Origin: Agrocybe praecox
Lineage: Eukaryota; Basidiomycota; Agaricomycetes; Agaricales; Agrocybaceae
DNA: 64,000 bases
Reading direction: 5' to 3'
Assembly (NCBI GenBank): GCA_964017145.1
Contig: OZ024850.1
Location: 248,001-312,000, forward strand
The stretch's first letter is position 1; every line of letters starts with the position of its first letter. Position numbers and translations under genes: made by a program. Below the pieces are notes generated by a model. It had not been told where the DNA came from. It saw only the letters and a list, made by a program, of their open reading frames with translations, and searched no databases. Shown one piece after another: positions 47,101 through 58,836 of the stretch.

Positions 47101-47698
47101 GTGCCTTCGCAGATTTGAAGTGTAAAAGTATATTATTTTCAGCTTTGAGACCGTCTTCATCAAATAGCATCATGCGGTATTCGTGTGTGTAGAACATATT
47201 GTCCGTCACTGAGATTTTTTCTTTGTTCTACAAGACGTCATCGGTTACAATTCTAGTTTGAAATAATTTGCTGCGACATACCAGGTATACATCGCAGATT
47301 GTATCCAAGCCTTCAAAGACAAGTTTTGCGTATTTATGGTCCGCGGAATTATCAAATGAAAAGTTGCATTTGTAAAGCCACTCAACCTCTCCGATCCCTA
47401 ACCAATACATTAAAGTTCGTTCCAAGAAAAAAAAAAGATGAAGACACCTACATTGGACCTGATGTTCATTGAATCCAATATATGGGTCAGGGATGGATCC
47501 TGATTTCAGGAGTTCGACATGGACTTCAGAGGGAAAGGCCACAGTTTTCTTCCACGTTTGCTTGTAATCTTCCCCTTCCACCAGGTCGAGTTCCTCTATG
47601 ACGTTCGATAGCGATGAGAGACGTTGTTTCCAGAACCATGTCTGGCTCCCGATGTCGATGTGTACAGTCTGTGGTTCTGAACTGTTGGAAGAAGCCAT
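44149..47698 (-). CDS. Beta-mannosidase, GH2 family
   Basis: Minus-strand gene with about a dozen introns, starting MASSNSSEPQTVHIDIG at 47,698. The N-terminal GH2 sugar-binding domain includes IGEVEWLYKCNF and VFEGLDTICDVYLNKEKI. The Ig-like region includes VKLWWPVGYGEHKLYTLDV, and the catalytic barrel includes GSNWVPGDNFLTQI and [21 protein letters not shown]. The acid/base Glu is in CLCGNNED (about 45,865) and the nucleophile Glu in EFGIPSMPS (about 45,490). The C-terminus YRFLQAPDPKF continues into a beta-sandwich. It removes terminal beta-mannose from manno-oligosaccharides. No signal peptide is visible, so it matches the intracellular GH2 clade. It converges with the GH15 gene (124 bp between stops) and diverges from the complex I gene. 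Confidence 0.9.
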
Positions 47699-48213
47699 GA
47701 AAAGAGTAATGCAGTCCTATCTGTTTCTTTTAAATGAAGATCGATGACCCCGTGCTTGTATCAGCATAATCTCAAGTTCCTCGCAGTCTCATGACCACAC
47801 AAGCAGGTCCAGGTCGGACCGCGACTTTGCAATGCATATGGTATGCTAGAGAAAGAAGATCATTATAAATTTCTAAGTCTTATAGTACGGTGAGCCCTTG
47901 CTTTCAAGTTTCGAAGAAAAGATAATTGACTTACAACTGAAGGGTTTGACCTGCGTAGTCACGTCAACATAATTCGGAAATATTATACTTGCTGTTCAAG
48001 GTAAATTGAGGAAATTCCAGACAAGATACCGTCTTTAACGACCAATCCTGGCTATCGAACTTGGAAGGTGAGAAGAAATCGCTGGAGGTGCCGGTGAACA
48101 ATCATGGAATTATGATTGGCTAATATGATCTGAGCCAACATAATTATATAATCAATTAGGATTTCCGAGACAATCCGCCAGCTAGTTCATCGTCGTAACC
48201 AACGACGAGCATT
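47699..48213. promoter_or_regulatory. Divergent intergenic region of beta-mannosidase and complex I 51-kDa genes
   Basis: 515 bp between two opposite start codons. It must contain both promoters. No coding frame or specific site is claimed. Confidence 0.45.
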
Positions 48214-50018
48214 ATGTTCAAAACGTCGTCTCAGGCGTTGCTCAGAGCAGCAACAGCCACCACCAGTATGAATATCCTCGTCCCATTCGATTTTCTCTAA
48301 ATCAAATTACAGGAGTCTCGAGACCTTTTCGCGCAAAACTTCGAACAAGTCGGTCGTTGGCCACCGCCGTTGACCCACCAGTTCGACGATATGGAGGCCT
48401 GAAGGATCAGGACCGTATCTTTACTAATGCCTACTGCCGACATGATCACGGTATTAAAGGAGCCATGGTGAGCAGGATCCTGTTCGCGAAGAACTTGTCA
48501 TGACGCCTATGTTTTAGTCTCGGGGTGACTGGCACCGTACCAAAGATATATTGTTGAAAGGGGACAACTGGATTATTCAAAACATCAAGGACTCTGGTCT
48601 TCGCGGGCGAGGAGGGGCTGGCTTTCCCAGTGGTTTGAAATGGAGCTTCATGAACAAGCCCGGCTGGGAGAAGGACCCTCGGTGCGTCTCAATAACGTTC
48701 ACTGCGAATTATTGACTCAAAACTCGCTTAGACCTCGTTACCTTGTCATCAACGCTGACGAGGGCGAACCCGGAACATGCAAAGATCGCGAAATTCTTCG
48801 TGGAGATCCCCACAAACTCATCGAGGGTTGCCTTGTAGCCGGACGTGCAATGAACGCAACGGCAGCCTACATCTACATTCGTGGAGAGTTCTACCAGGAG
48901 GCTTCCCATGTGCAACAGGCCATCAACGAGGCTTATGCTGCTGGATTCCTGGGCAAAGACGCGTGTGGATCTGGCTACACCTTCGATGTATACGTCCATC
49001 GTGGTGCTGGTGCCTATATCTGTGGAGAAGAAACGGCCCTTATTGAGAGCATTGAAGGCAAGCAGGGAAAGCCCCGTCTGAAGCCCCCTTTCCCTGCTGA
49101 CGTTGGTCTGTTCGGTTGCCCTACAACCGTGGCCAACGTGGAGACTGTCGCCGTTGCCCCCACAATCTGCAGACGTGGTGCCAGCTGGTTTGCCGGCTTC
49201 GGAAGAGAGAGAAACCAGGGCACTAAGCTGTTTTGTATCAGTGGACACGTCAACAATCCATGTGTAGTCGAAGAAGAGATGAGTATCCCGTTGAAGGACC
49301 TCATTGAAAAGCACTGTGGAGGTGTCGTCGGAGGCTGGGATAACCTGCTCGGAATCATCCCTGGAGGTTCCTCCGTCCCTGTCCTACCCATCAATTTGTG
49401 CTCCGAAGTCCTGTAAGTATAGCAATTCTTATCGTATTTTCTCCCTGACCATAATTTACCAGAATGGACTATGACTCGCTAAAGGATGCTCAGTCTGGCC
49501 TTGGTACAGGTGCCGTCATCGTCATGAACAAGAGCACCGACATGGTCAAGGCTATCGCCCGTTTTTCCCAATTCTACAAGCACGAATCCTGTGGTCAATG
49601 CACACCCTGTCGTGAAGGCACCACCTGGATGAACAACATGATGGCTCGCATGGTTGAGGGTCGTGCCCACCAGCGTGAAATCGATATGCTTCTCGAATTA
49701 ACGTGAGACCTTTGCTTCGCCTGACTTTTGAGCCAGGTACTGCTGGTATTAACCTCCATTGTCTTTCGCTCTCTTAGTAAACAAGTTGAAGGACGAACCA
49801 TCTGCGCTCTCGGTGACGCTGCTGCATGGCCAATCCAAGGCCTTATGCGCCATTTCCGCCCCGAAGTTGAACGCCGAATCGCTGAGTTCCGTGCTGCTAA
49901 TGGCGCTGTTGGGTTCGGTGGACACCTTGCCAGCCAGGCTGACGACACTCTTGCTCTTCCCGACAACCTTGGCCTGCGTCTTCCTGAAGTCTCTGCTCCT
50001 CATCAACCACAGGCCTAA
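48214..50018 (+). CDS. nuo51: NADH:ubiquinone oxidoreductase 51-kDa (NADH-binding) subunit
   Basis: Starts [17 protein letters not shown], a typical mitochondrial presequence rich in Arg, Ser and Thr. Exon 1 is 48214-48265, exon 2 starts at 48313, and the end is TAA 50,016-50,018. The FMN/NADH site [15 protein letters not shown] is at about 48,605-48,650. The stretches [18 protein letters not shown] and [20 protein letters not shown] bind FMN and NADH. The N3 iron-sulfur cluster ligands are in [10 protein letters not shown] (49,591-49,620) and ICALGD about 40 residues later. All hallmark residues are present and the C-terminus is full length. The product accepts electrons from NADH in the matrix arm of complex I. 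A very strong family match; the housekeeping gene marks the end of the accessory compartment. Confidence 0.95.
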
Positions 50019-50586
50019 ATTTCCATGGCAGAGACGGGAAAGTGAAATAAACACTCTTGTGTGGGGTTAGGGCAGGCTTTGTAGACCTTAGATGGCTTCG
50101 TTATCTCATTATTCATTCACTGCCTGCTCTAATAGACTTATTTTTAAAATATCTCGTTCTGTGGTTGGGATGACATCTCCTAAATTCTAAGGGATTTAGA
50201 GTTGATCTGTTTTTTTTTTTTTTCACATATGTAATGGAACTAATAATATCAGGTCACAATACCGTCCTTGCTTGTGGGTACGCCGTACGAGTATGTCAAT
50301 ATCTGCGTGCAGAATTGCAATTTGGGAACGCTGGGTGAGTGCTTCGTTTTTAGGTGGCTGTATTTATACGGTTCTGACGAAAGCTTAATGTATTCTAGGA
50401 GTCCTCCATTGAATGGCTGTGATTCCAAAAGTTTAATCGCCATTCTTTGTTGATTGCCCGACGTAAAAGCTTATAGTGGACGCGTCAGCCATGAGCCAGA
50501 CGACTATATAAGCCACCCAACGCAGTGTTTTCTGCCCCCCAAACTAAGTGCCTGTTCAGCGCTTTTTCCTTTGCTCTTCCGCCACA
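50019..50586. other. Intergenic: terminator of complex I gene and promoter of CENP-A-like gene
   Basis: Contains a T-tract (50,209-50,223) shortly after the complex I gene. A TATATAAG-like box, CTATATAAGCC, lies at 50,503-50,513, about 75 bp before the histone start codon. No other gene is seen. Confidence 0.45.
50503..50513 (+). promoter_or_regulatory. TATA-like box of the CENP-A-like gene
   Basis: CTATATAAGCC stands about 75 bp upstream of the start codon in a region without frames. Function is inferred from sequence and position only. Confidence 0.4.
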
Positions 50587-51261
50587 ATGGCACGCACGAA
50601 AAGTCACGCAAAGAGGTCTACTGGTAAGTCTTTTTGATATCTTTATATTGTGATACAATCGATTTTGTTGAACGTTGTGTCTAGGAGGAAAGCCATTCTT
50701 CCCGTCGTTAAAGCAGCATGCCGTCAAGGCGGCCTTTCAAAGCAAAAAAGCTATCGATTCTGTTTCTCCCGCAAAAAAACTCAAAACGAAAGTGCAGGTA
50801 AGCACGCTTTTGACGCGACCAACATTTGCTTCTTTTTCGACTAGTTGACTGAAATGATTCCGACCAAAACAGTTGAGCAAGAGTACTAATGCCAACAAGC
50901 ATCGTTTCCGACCAGGAGTTGTCGCTCTCCGCGAAATTCGACGCTACCAAAAATCGACTGATCTTCTTATCCGAAAGGTACCCTTCCAGAGGCTTGTACG
51001 TGAAGTTGCGCAGTACTACAAGGCAAGCACTGGGTCTTTTGCTTTCCTCTTTCTCGTTTTGCTGATTTTCATGATTTGGACTTAAAGACCGACCTTCGCT
51101 TCCGTGCTTCAGCTGTGCAGGCCCTTCAGGAAGCCGCCGAGGCATACTTGGTTTCCATCTTTGAAGATACTATTTTGGCCGCTATCCACGGCAAGCGGGT
51201 CACTATACAAGTCAAGGATATCGTTTTGGCTCGCAGGTTGAGGGGCGAGATCCGCGTTTAA
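50587..51261 (+). CDS. CENP-A-like centromeric histone H3 variant
   Basis: Exons 50587-50623, 50685-50797, 50873-51022 and 51088-51261 give 157 residues in phase. The histone-fold half is H3-like ([20 protein letters not shown], then [17 protein letters not shown]-type loop 2 and LARRLRGE). The tail diverges from canonical H3 after MARTK: only STGGK is kept, the Lys9/Lys27 contexts are gone, and about 20 extra residues ([19 protein letters not shown]) precede the fold. In the fold, LQEAAEA replaces the canonical alpha-2 sequence and TILAAIHGK replaces TNLCAIHAK. Such changes are typical of centromeric H3. The loop-1 insertion of some CENP-As is absent, so a non-centromeric H3 variant is the alternative. 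Intron 3 has a GC donor (AAG|GCAAGC) and AG acceptor. Confidence 0.75.
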
Positions 51262-52051
51262 CATGTTAAAAGTTCCCAGTATTATTTTAACGTTTATGTA
51301 ATACAATTTTGGTGCGGATGAAGTGTCTGGACTTAGAGCGGAAAAATATCGGGGCAATGTAAAATTCGAAGCAGTGGGCGGTTACAAATGTGCGTCTCGA
51401 CTCTGCATAACTTCTTCACAGACACATCGTACTTAGCATTAATATTCTTGCCCGTGTCTGGTCCAGGAACAACAAGTCTCACCGTATTTTTGAAGGATAC
51501 AAAACGACGGCCTGAGCTCGCGGCATTTGCGCGGCATGATTGAAATTCCCGTGGGACCACACATCACAATAAGAAAGATATTCATGGACTCGAAACCAAG
51601 GTCAAAGGATGAAAGGATGGGGCGCTCTGTACTTAGTATCATTCATTGCGCTTCACACGGGAACGTAATGCGTGCGGCACAAGCTTGACGACGCCTGCCA
51701 TATTTCATCTGTGTCTTATTGTCGGGAGGAAGGCGTGTTCAATGTCGAACAATAAGCTCTCCGCTCATGGACAACTCGCGCCCTGTTGTAACTGATTCTT
51801 TACAACGCTGTCGTCCGGCTTGCATGGCACGTCAAACTGCACGATCCGTTTTCTCTTCTTGCCCGAAATCTTAAAGCTTAGTAGTGCGACTCCCGGCAAC
51901 ATCGCCTATGCGACCAGACCTTATTGTCTTTCGACTGTTTATAATGTCAGTCTCCCCACGACCTGTATTGTTCATGATTCTGCATCTTTCGCGCTTCCAT
52001 TGACCTGAACTTTGCTTTGTCTTCTACACCAGACGACGTCCGGCCAAAGTA
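51262..52051. other. Intergenic, upstream of the pheromone precursor gene
   Basis: No gene was found on either strand. The last 150 bp are pyrimidine-rich with a TTTGCTTTGTCTTC tract just before the pheromone start codon. Confidence 0.4.
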
Positions 52052-52201
52052 ATGGATTCATTCAACACTATAGTTTCTTTCTTTTCCTCGTCCTCCTCCT
52101 CTCAATTTGACATAGAGGAATTTGAAATCGCCGCTGGCTCACTTCCTTCCGACGAGGAGAAACAAGGCTGCAACGGGAATTCTTTCTGCGTTGTTGCATA
52201 G
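52052..52201 (+). CDS. Lipopeptide mating-pheromone precursor (CaaX type)
   Basis: A 50-codon intronless frame giving 49 residues. It starts MDSFNTIVSFF, has a six-Ser run, a central acidic part (QFDIEEFE) and LPSDEEKQG, and ends in NSFCVVA. The C-terminal CVVA is a CaaX farnesylation box. Basidiomycete pheromone precursors share exactly this plan: about 40-70 residues, MDxF-type start, a charged cleavage site near the middle (DEEK would fit), and a C-terminal Cys-aliphatic-aliphatic-x. By family knowledge the product is farnesylated, carboxymethylated and exported, and activates a Ste3-type receptor in a partner. No receptor gene is visible here, so it may belong to a non-mating-type pheromone group or lie at the edge of a mating-type B locus. 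Too short for usual gene callers. Confidence 0.75.
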   Translation: MDSFNTIVSFFSSSSSSQFDIEEFEIAAGSLPSDEEKQGCNGNSFCVVA

Positions 52202-52706
52202 AGCGAAAATCCCGTTGACATATAATCTTTATCATTATCTATCGCATCACATCGTGAGTTGTGTGGCTCCTCAAGCTATTGACCGAAGAATCTGAAGTGA
52301 TTTTAATTAGCTAAACACTCACTCACTCACTCTTTGGAATCCATCCGATCGACACAAGTTCGGTTTCGTTATACCCACCCTTCTGCGCATCCCAATCACA
52401 CACTCCATACTACGCAGCCCTTTGTTGTAACTTTAAGAGCTGGGCCTCGGGCATCAAGCTCCAGTTTCTGCTTCAACGCGCGGATTTTTATCAGCATTAC
52501 ACATTCATTCATTGTCCCCCTCTCCATCCATTCAACAGCATTGCATTTATCATTGTTTATCTTTATACCCATCATCCAGGCGCATAGTACACTATATATA
52601 GCTAACATTTGAACTTTTACTTGTCTTCAGCGAAGATAATTACGAGTAGCGTAAAAACAATAAAATGATATTCTCTGCGGATGATGGAAAATGTCCGACA
52701 ACAAGA
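52202..52706. other. Intergenic between pheromone gene and FMO copy A
   Basis: Contains a CACTCACTCACTC short tandem (about 52,316-52,331) and AT-rich 3' flanks. The open frames show no domain. Confidence 0.4.
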
Positions 52707-54964
52707 TCACACTCTCGGTGAATACTGGGCCATGTTTCTATGGGCTCTTCTCTCATCAGTCAGGGTAGCCAATTCCTCCGCCTTAATGACCCGGAAAGGC
52801 CAGTTCCCCCCGCTGCGCATACTAGGAAGATACATGTCTTCTAAAAGATCATCGGCAACCTGAGGCATGGCCAATTGGGTAATGTCAACGAGCAGAACAA
52901 CGTCAAATCAGTAGCAAATTGACGGGCGCTTACCAGTAACTCTCGTTTAGTCTTGTAGCTGGGTAGCGTTTCCTCATCCAGACGGAGCGTATCTCTGCTT
53001 GTTTGATTGCTTCCTTCTACGAGCTTGGGAGACGCATCGGATCCCCCAGGAAATATGATGAAATCCAATGTGAAGCAACCTCGCTGGTATATGAAGCATT
53101 AGCTACAATCTGCCAACATTATTCCAGTATGTTTCAGTCATGGTCAAGTTTCGTACAAAATATAATTTACCATCGCGCCAATGATCGCAAAATCTCGTTT
53201 GGCAATATTTTTTGCAGGGACAATGCCTCGATAAATAGAACTAATTAGGTTGGTGTTGTTTTCTGGCAGAGTCTGGTGGATCAGATAGCGACTCGTAATT
53301 CCATATATTCTTGGTCTTTTCTATATCGATCGTCGGAGGGTGCCTGTGTATGCCTAACTCTCTGGCTGTATGCTCTGCAAGGTCTATGTGTCAGTTAGAA
53401 ATATAGTTGGGGGAAAACAAAAATCTAACCGTCGAATAACTTTTCCCATGAACTCTTGTATCCAGTTGCGAGAACAACAATATCTGCAATAAGCTCTTTC
53501 CCTCCGCTGAGTAGGACTGTCTTCCCGTCTTCTGAGTACCCAACTGCTCTTGTAGACGGCATCAACTCGATGTGCCCAGCATTAACGTGAGAATAATACG
53601 AGTCAGAGTGAACGCGCCCCTCATCACTCGTTTTTATTCCCCAGAAAAGGGAATGCATATTCTTTCGAAGGGGTGAATCTTCAGGCACAGAGTATAATAA
53701 AAGCTTCATAATACCGCGACTGCGTCAGATTCGGAAAAGCCTTGAACATTTTGAGCACCTACTGAATAATTCTGTATCGCCTTGAACATTGCATGGATAA
53801 TCCATCCTCCCACAGTTGTTTTATGTAAAAATCGCCTTTGAAAAACAGAAAATTTAGAATAGCAGATAATCTTCACAATAATGGCCAAAAAATTTGCTCA
53901 ACACGCACTCGAGTTTTGTTTTTAATATTACATGGAGATTCAAAACACTGAAAAATCTGATTCTTAAGTCGTGAGCAGATATTCACGATTTCAATCATGA
54001 TAAATCTACCGTACCTGCTCTTTGTAATAAAATTAGGAAGAGTGAACCTTGAGGCAACGAACGCTTCAGGCTTTCCAAATATGTGGAGGACCTTTCTCCC
54101 TTTGTTTGACAATTTAGCACAGATACTGTGGCATCATTCCACGCGTTAGGATATATTTTCATCGAATGAGAAGAATAACCGTGTACATACTCTGCACCCT
54201 ATCTCCCTCCACCAATGACCAGGACAGTCCGTGCTTCAGTATGCAGGATTATCTCATCCATTCGCGACCGAAACTCTGATGAGTGCAAGATCATGCCTTT
54301 AAAGTTGACCTTTCTGGCTGCTTCGGTTGATAAGTTATCCGGGACACTCGGTGTACTGTATCCCTTGAGGAATAAAAAAGATATTAGAAATAGAGGAATA
54401 TATGGCCCAGTTCTCACCCCTGTACCAAGAATTATCCTCGAGAACCTTCGCATTGTCTCTTCTCCGGAGTGAACTTGGGACGTATGGACCTCCCATACCT
54501 TCGCTTTGCCTTCTCACCTGGGTGATCTCCTCAAAGTTGAATTTAACTTTATCCTTGAGAAGTAGCATGTAGAAACTCTCCATGTAGTCACATGGCTCTT
54601 GACCAGTTATATGTCCGCCTGACTCATCAGAATCCTCTGGCGGTGGCATCTCAAGAGCAGAAAAGCGGTACACATCATGTATACTGCAAGGACGGATTGT
54701 AATGTGAATAATATAAGCATAACACTTTTAAGGCAGCTCTATAGATATGAGCTTACGAGTTGATGTGCAATCCAGGGTATACTCGAGTCCTTGCCCATGT
54801 CCCTCCCACGGATCCATCACGAGTGATCACTGTGATGTTTTTGAATCCATCTTGTAGTAGAACATATGCGCTGATCAGGCCGGCCATGCCCGCCCCAAGA
54901 ATACCAATAGGTGAAGAAAGAATCTCATCCCTAGTAGAGGGCCTTGCATTAGGAGCGCTGTGCA
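52707..54964 (-). pseudogene. FMO-type flavin monooxygenase, copy A, frameshift plus nonsense
   Basis: The minus-strand gene starts MHSAPNARPSTRDEILSS (an upstream in-frame Met at 55,037 is possible) and ends at TGA 52,707-52,709. Domains in order: FAD Rossmann motif GILGAGMAGL, GGTWARTRVYPGLHIN, the FMO motif FKGMILHSSEF, NADPH motif VLVIGGG, then VVLATGYKSSW near the C-terminus. Two lesions are seen against copy B. About 2 nt are missing at 54,496-54,500 between SEG and WEV. A TAG (54,199-54,201) follows GGGR, where copy B has the Ser of GGGKSAM in the NADPH loop. The downstream exons remain readable, so inactivation is recent. Sequencing error is the alternative for either single lesion, less likely for both. 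Confidence 0.7.
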
Positions 54965-55243
54965 TTGTTAGGAGGTCAGACGTTGTATGTATACATTGTG
55001 AGCTGGAGGGTTCATCGAGCTTATATACGTTTAGCAATGAGCTTCTTAACTCTATTCTGAAGTCTGAGTATTAGATCCGGAGATGTGTTCCCTGAATCGT
55101 TTAAGTAAATATTGAAAAATGGAATCTCATTGCCCAGGGATCTCTACTCGCCTATTTAGGGAAATAATACTCCAAATTGGGAGTAAGACAATTCATATGG
55201 CGATTCCACCCCAGCTACGTCTGCAAATAATATTCTTATAGCC

Positions 55244-57516
55244 TCAGCCGATATGAGCAGAATTCTCCCTTAGAAAAATTCTCTCTTCTTTCAGGGAGGA
55301 TATTTCCTTCATATCGATCACGCGGAACGGCCATGTCAGCCAACTTCCGCCACTACGCATACTTGGAAGATGCATATCTTCTAACAGTTCGTCTGCAGCT
55401 TGTATATATCTTAATGGAGAGTTTTGTGAGATGATTGCCACCTCTTATCAGACTATCACTTACGTCCAAAAATCGAGAGTGCCGCTGTAGCTTTCATTCG
55501 TCCACGATAGCATGTTTGGGTAGCGCCGCCTCATCCACACTGATCGAATTTCAGCCTCTCTGATTGCCTCTTCAGGTGAGGATGGCAGACGCATAGGATC
55601 TCCTTGAAAGTAAGATGATATCCAATGAGCCGCCACTTCGCTACTATAGGTAATGTTTGATGAGAACTAGGGCGAAGCGAATCAATGGCGTTAAATGGAT
55701 GCGTAGGTGACTGATGGACTAACCGCTGCCCCTACAATGGCAAAATCTCTCTTGGAAATATTCTTTCCAGGTACAATACCGCGATATATAGAGGCAACAT
55801 AATCGTCAGATTCATTACTAGGATGCGTGGGAGGAGGATCCACAAGTGACTTGTAGTCCCATTGGCGAACCGTGCTTTTTATATCAATACTAGCGGGATG
55901 TCTTGCGATACCAATTTCGCTTGCAGTTCTATCTATCTTTGGGCGTTAGAAGTAGAGGAATTGATATATAAGCCTTGTTACGAACCATCAAAAATCTTCA
56001 TCCATGAACTTTTCCAACCGGTTGCGAAAACAACGACCTCTGCAGTAATCTCTTTTCGGTTGTTGAAAACGACGGACTTCCCGTCAGACGAGTAGCCAAT
56101 CGCTCTGGTGGGAGCCACCAGTTCAATTTGCCCGGCATTTACTAATGAATAGAAAGATTTGGCATGAACACGGCCCTCGTCGTTAGTCCTTATGCCCCAG
56201 TAAAGGGAGTTCTTCCCTCGAAGCGGGGAGCCTTTCGGGATGGAGTAGGAAAAGTACTTAGAAAGGGTGAGATAAAGACAAAGGTGGGATATTTTACAAG
56301 ACTTACTGATGCCTCCTGCAGTGTTTGAAAAAAAGACCGGACTATCCAACTCCCCACAGTGGTTGTGTGTAGGAATCGCCTGTAAATATTCATGTTGAAC
56401 GTTAATCACCCATAGAAATAAATAAAAATCCAGCAATGTACTCAAGGCGTGTCTTTAAGAACAAATGAGGTGTAAGGACGCTGAGAAGTCTGTCGATGGA
56501 TGCGCAATCAGCGCCTAATGGTCGAGGTGAAATTCAATAATAGTATAACCTGCTCTTTCTAATGAAGTTGGGAAGTGTCACAGGTGCAGCAATGAAAGCG
56601 TCAGGTGTTTCAAATGCATTGATGACCCTTCTTCCTTCATTCGCAAGTTTTGCACAGATACTGAGTATGATTATGTTTTAGTCACTCCATAAGCGAATAG
56701 TTGGGTAAACTCACTCCATCGCTGATTTACCGCCGCCAATAACAAGCACAGTCCCACCTTCCTTATCGTCATCCGACTTTTTAGGTTTGACTGCCGCAAG
56801 AATATCTTCCATTCGACACTTGAATTCTGATGAATGAATTACGATGCCATTGAAATGAGCTTTCCTTGCCGCTTCTAGTGTCAATTCTTCTGGAATCTTT
56901 GGATTACTACAGCCCTAATGGTTCGCTTGCTTCAGTAAGTATCACAAGTAAAGGAACTAGTACGAGCCATACCCCAGTAGCAACGATGACTCGGGAGAAG
57001 AGATGTACTCTTTCTTCCCCAGTATGTTTGTTCTGAACTTTAACTTCCCACAATCCCGCCTCATTTCTTGCGACCGAGAGAATCTCTTCTTCAAATCGAA
57101 ATTTTATATTGCCTTTGAGGAATTTCGAATAAAATGTCTCCATGTAATCGCACATCTGGACTCCTGTGATATGCCCTCCAGTCTCCGCGGAGTTTTCAGG
57201 TGGCGGCATGTCAAGGGCAGAAAACCGGTACTCCCCATGGACGCTGATGAGTAGGTGTAGTCACACATAAACTTGGTCTTCTTAGATATCAGTGTAAGTA
57301 CACGTACTTGTTAATGTGCAGCCCAGGATATACCCGATCTCTCGACCAAGTACCTCCGACTGATGGATCACGAGTGATAATGGTAATATCCTTGAAGCCA
57401 TCCTGCGCGAGGACATGGGCACTTATCAAACCACCCATTCCTGCACCGAGGATTCCAATGGACTCGGAAAGGACGGGACGTGGGAGCATTTTATCTGACG
57501 AAGAGATAGTGCCCAT
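55244..57516 (-). CDS. FMO-type flavin-containing monooxygenase, copy B
   Basis: Multi-exon minus-strand gene starting MGTISSSDKMLPRPV at 57,516 and ending FLRENSAHIG at 55,244. The FAD motif is GILGAGMGGL (about residues 21-30), followed by GGTWSRDRVYPGLHIN. MPPPENSAETGGHITG and a FMO-identifying F-x-G-x3-H-S-x2-F (FNGIVIHSSEF) come next. The NADPH motif VLVIGGGKSAMD is intact, as is VFATGWKSSW, the FATG-type C-terminal motif. The C-terminus WPFRVIDMKEI is shared with copy A. It oxygenates a soft nucleophile using NADPH and O2; the substrate is unknown. It lies directly upstream of copy A on the same strand, a tandem duplication. No lesion was noticed in it. Confidence 0.85.
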
Positions 57517-58836
57517 TGCTGTTGCTCGAAAACAGGGTGATCAAAAGAAAGAGTCGAGTACTGATCCCATGCCAGCGAAGCAGAATGAATAAGCCGCATA
57601 CGTCATGTCCATTCCGAATCGCAAAGAGAGAGAGACCGTGTTCAAACTCAACTGTCGGGTGCGAAGGGATCTTCAAGGTAATTTAGAGTATACTTATATG
57701 TTAAAGTTAAAAACAAGCCAGACACTTGTCTAAACTTAGGTACATAAGAAAATGGCTGCCACTGGCAAGTACCGGGTAAACAATTCAGTGTTTGTCGAAT
57801 GCTATCAGATTCGTTCCTCCAATATTCCTCCAGGCAAACATTGCTAAGACTATGTTCAATGGTCGTTTTTGTAAAATAACAAAACGACACTGGACGGATT
57901 CGGATTCCGTATCTTGCTTTGACGCTGCACTCCATCTTGAGGCCTGAGACTCGATGTATTTTTCTTTTTATTCGATAGACTAAATATACATAACTTGAAT
58001 TGAGTTCTACCCCTATGGCATTTGGACAAGTCGGTTGCAAGTCGGTGGAAACCCACGATGATGTGCCGAAAATTTTAAATGTTTGGCAAAGCCGAGGTCC
58101 AGTATTTCAATATCCGCTAATTTCGTGTTCACAACTTGTTCACAAGCCATTCTCAGCCTCAGTCTAAATTAAATAGCAAGTATCAGAGTCATTACAGGCA
58201 ATGGAAAATCTCAAGAGAAGTTTACAGCTAGCACATAACACGCTGGTGAGCTGCCTTGAACCCCTTTGAATTCTGTTTTTGTCACATCTTATCATCGGGC
58301 GCCGATCTCGTGCTCAAGATGAAAGAAAATGGTACAAGGGATATTGGCATAGGATATAATTTACATAACAGAATTTGTTCTTTCTGGAATTATCCGTTTT
58401 TACTGCTCTTGAATAACACAACTGCTAGCAGCCTCGTATGTAGCGACCCATGGCCATTCTTGCCGGTCGGCAACTCTGCCATCACGTTGATCCCCTAAAA
58501 GGGAAACGACCTGTCGATCACCTTTGTGGCACCGACTTGCTTCATCATGGACTCGAGGACATTACAACAACGTTTCTCTCCACCCAAATTTACGAGGTTT
58601 TTGTTTGTCCAACTTCCTCCGCCACTACATCTTACCTTAAATTATAGCTCTGACTTTTACCGCGTAAAGCCTACTTCATCAAGGTAAGTTGCCGCAGGAG
58701 TCCGACTCTTCCACGACCACCGGTAATAGCATAAGTTCCTTGTGATAATTAACCTTCCTAAGACAAATAGACAGGCTATCGAACCTTGTTGCAACCCACG
58801 AACTTCCCTTTAACGCAATAGAAGTTAACAATCGTC
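57517..58836. other. Intergenic, no gene recognised
   Basis: Must hold the promoter of FMO copy B (left end) and of the dienelactone-hydrolase gene (right end). A 130-codon minus-strand frame (58,040-57,648) has no domain and I do not call it. Confidence 0.4.

Noticed and set aside
48709..49314. 201-codon antisense frame in the complex I gene
   Set aside because: Shadow of the strongly conserved sense exon.
50587..51261. Canonical histone H3
   Set aside because: The tail lacks the conserved Lys9 and Lys27 contexts, is longer than in H3, and the fold carries CENP-A-like substitutions.
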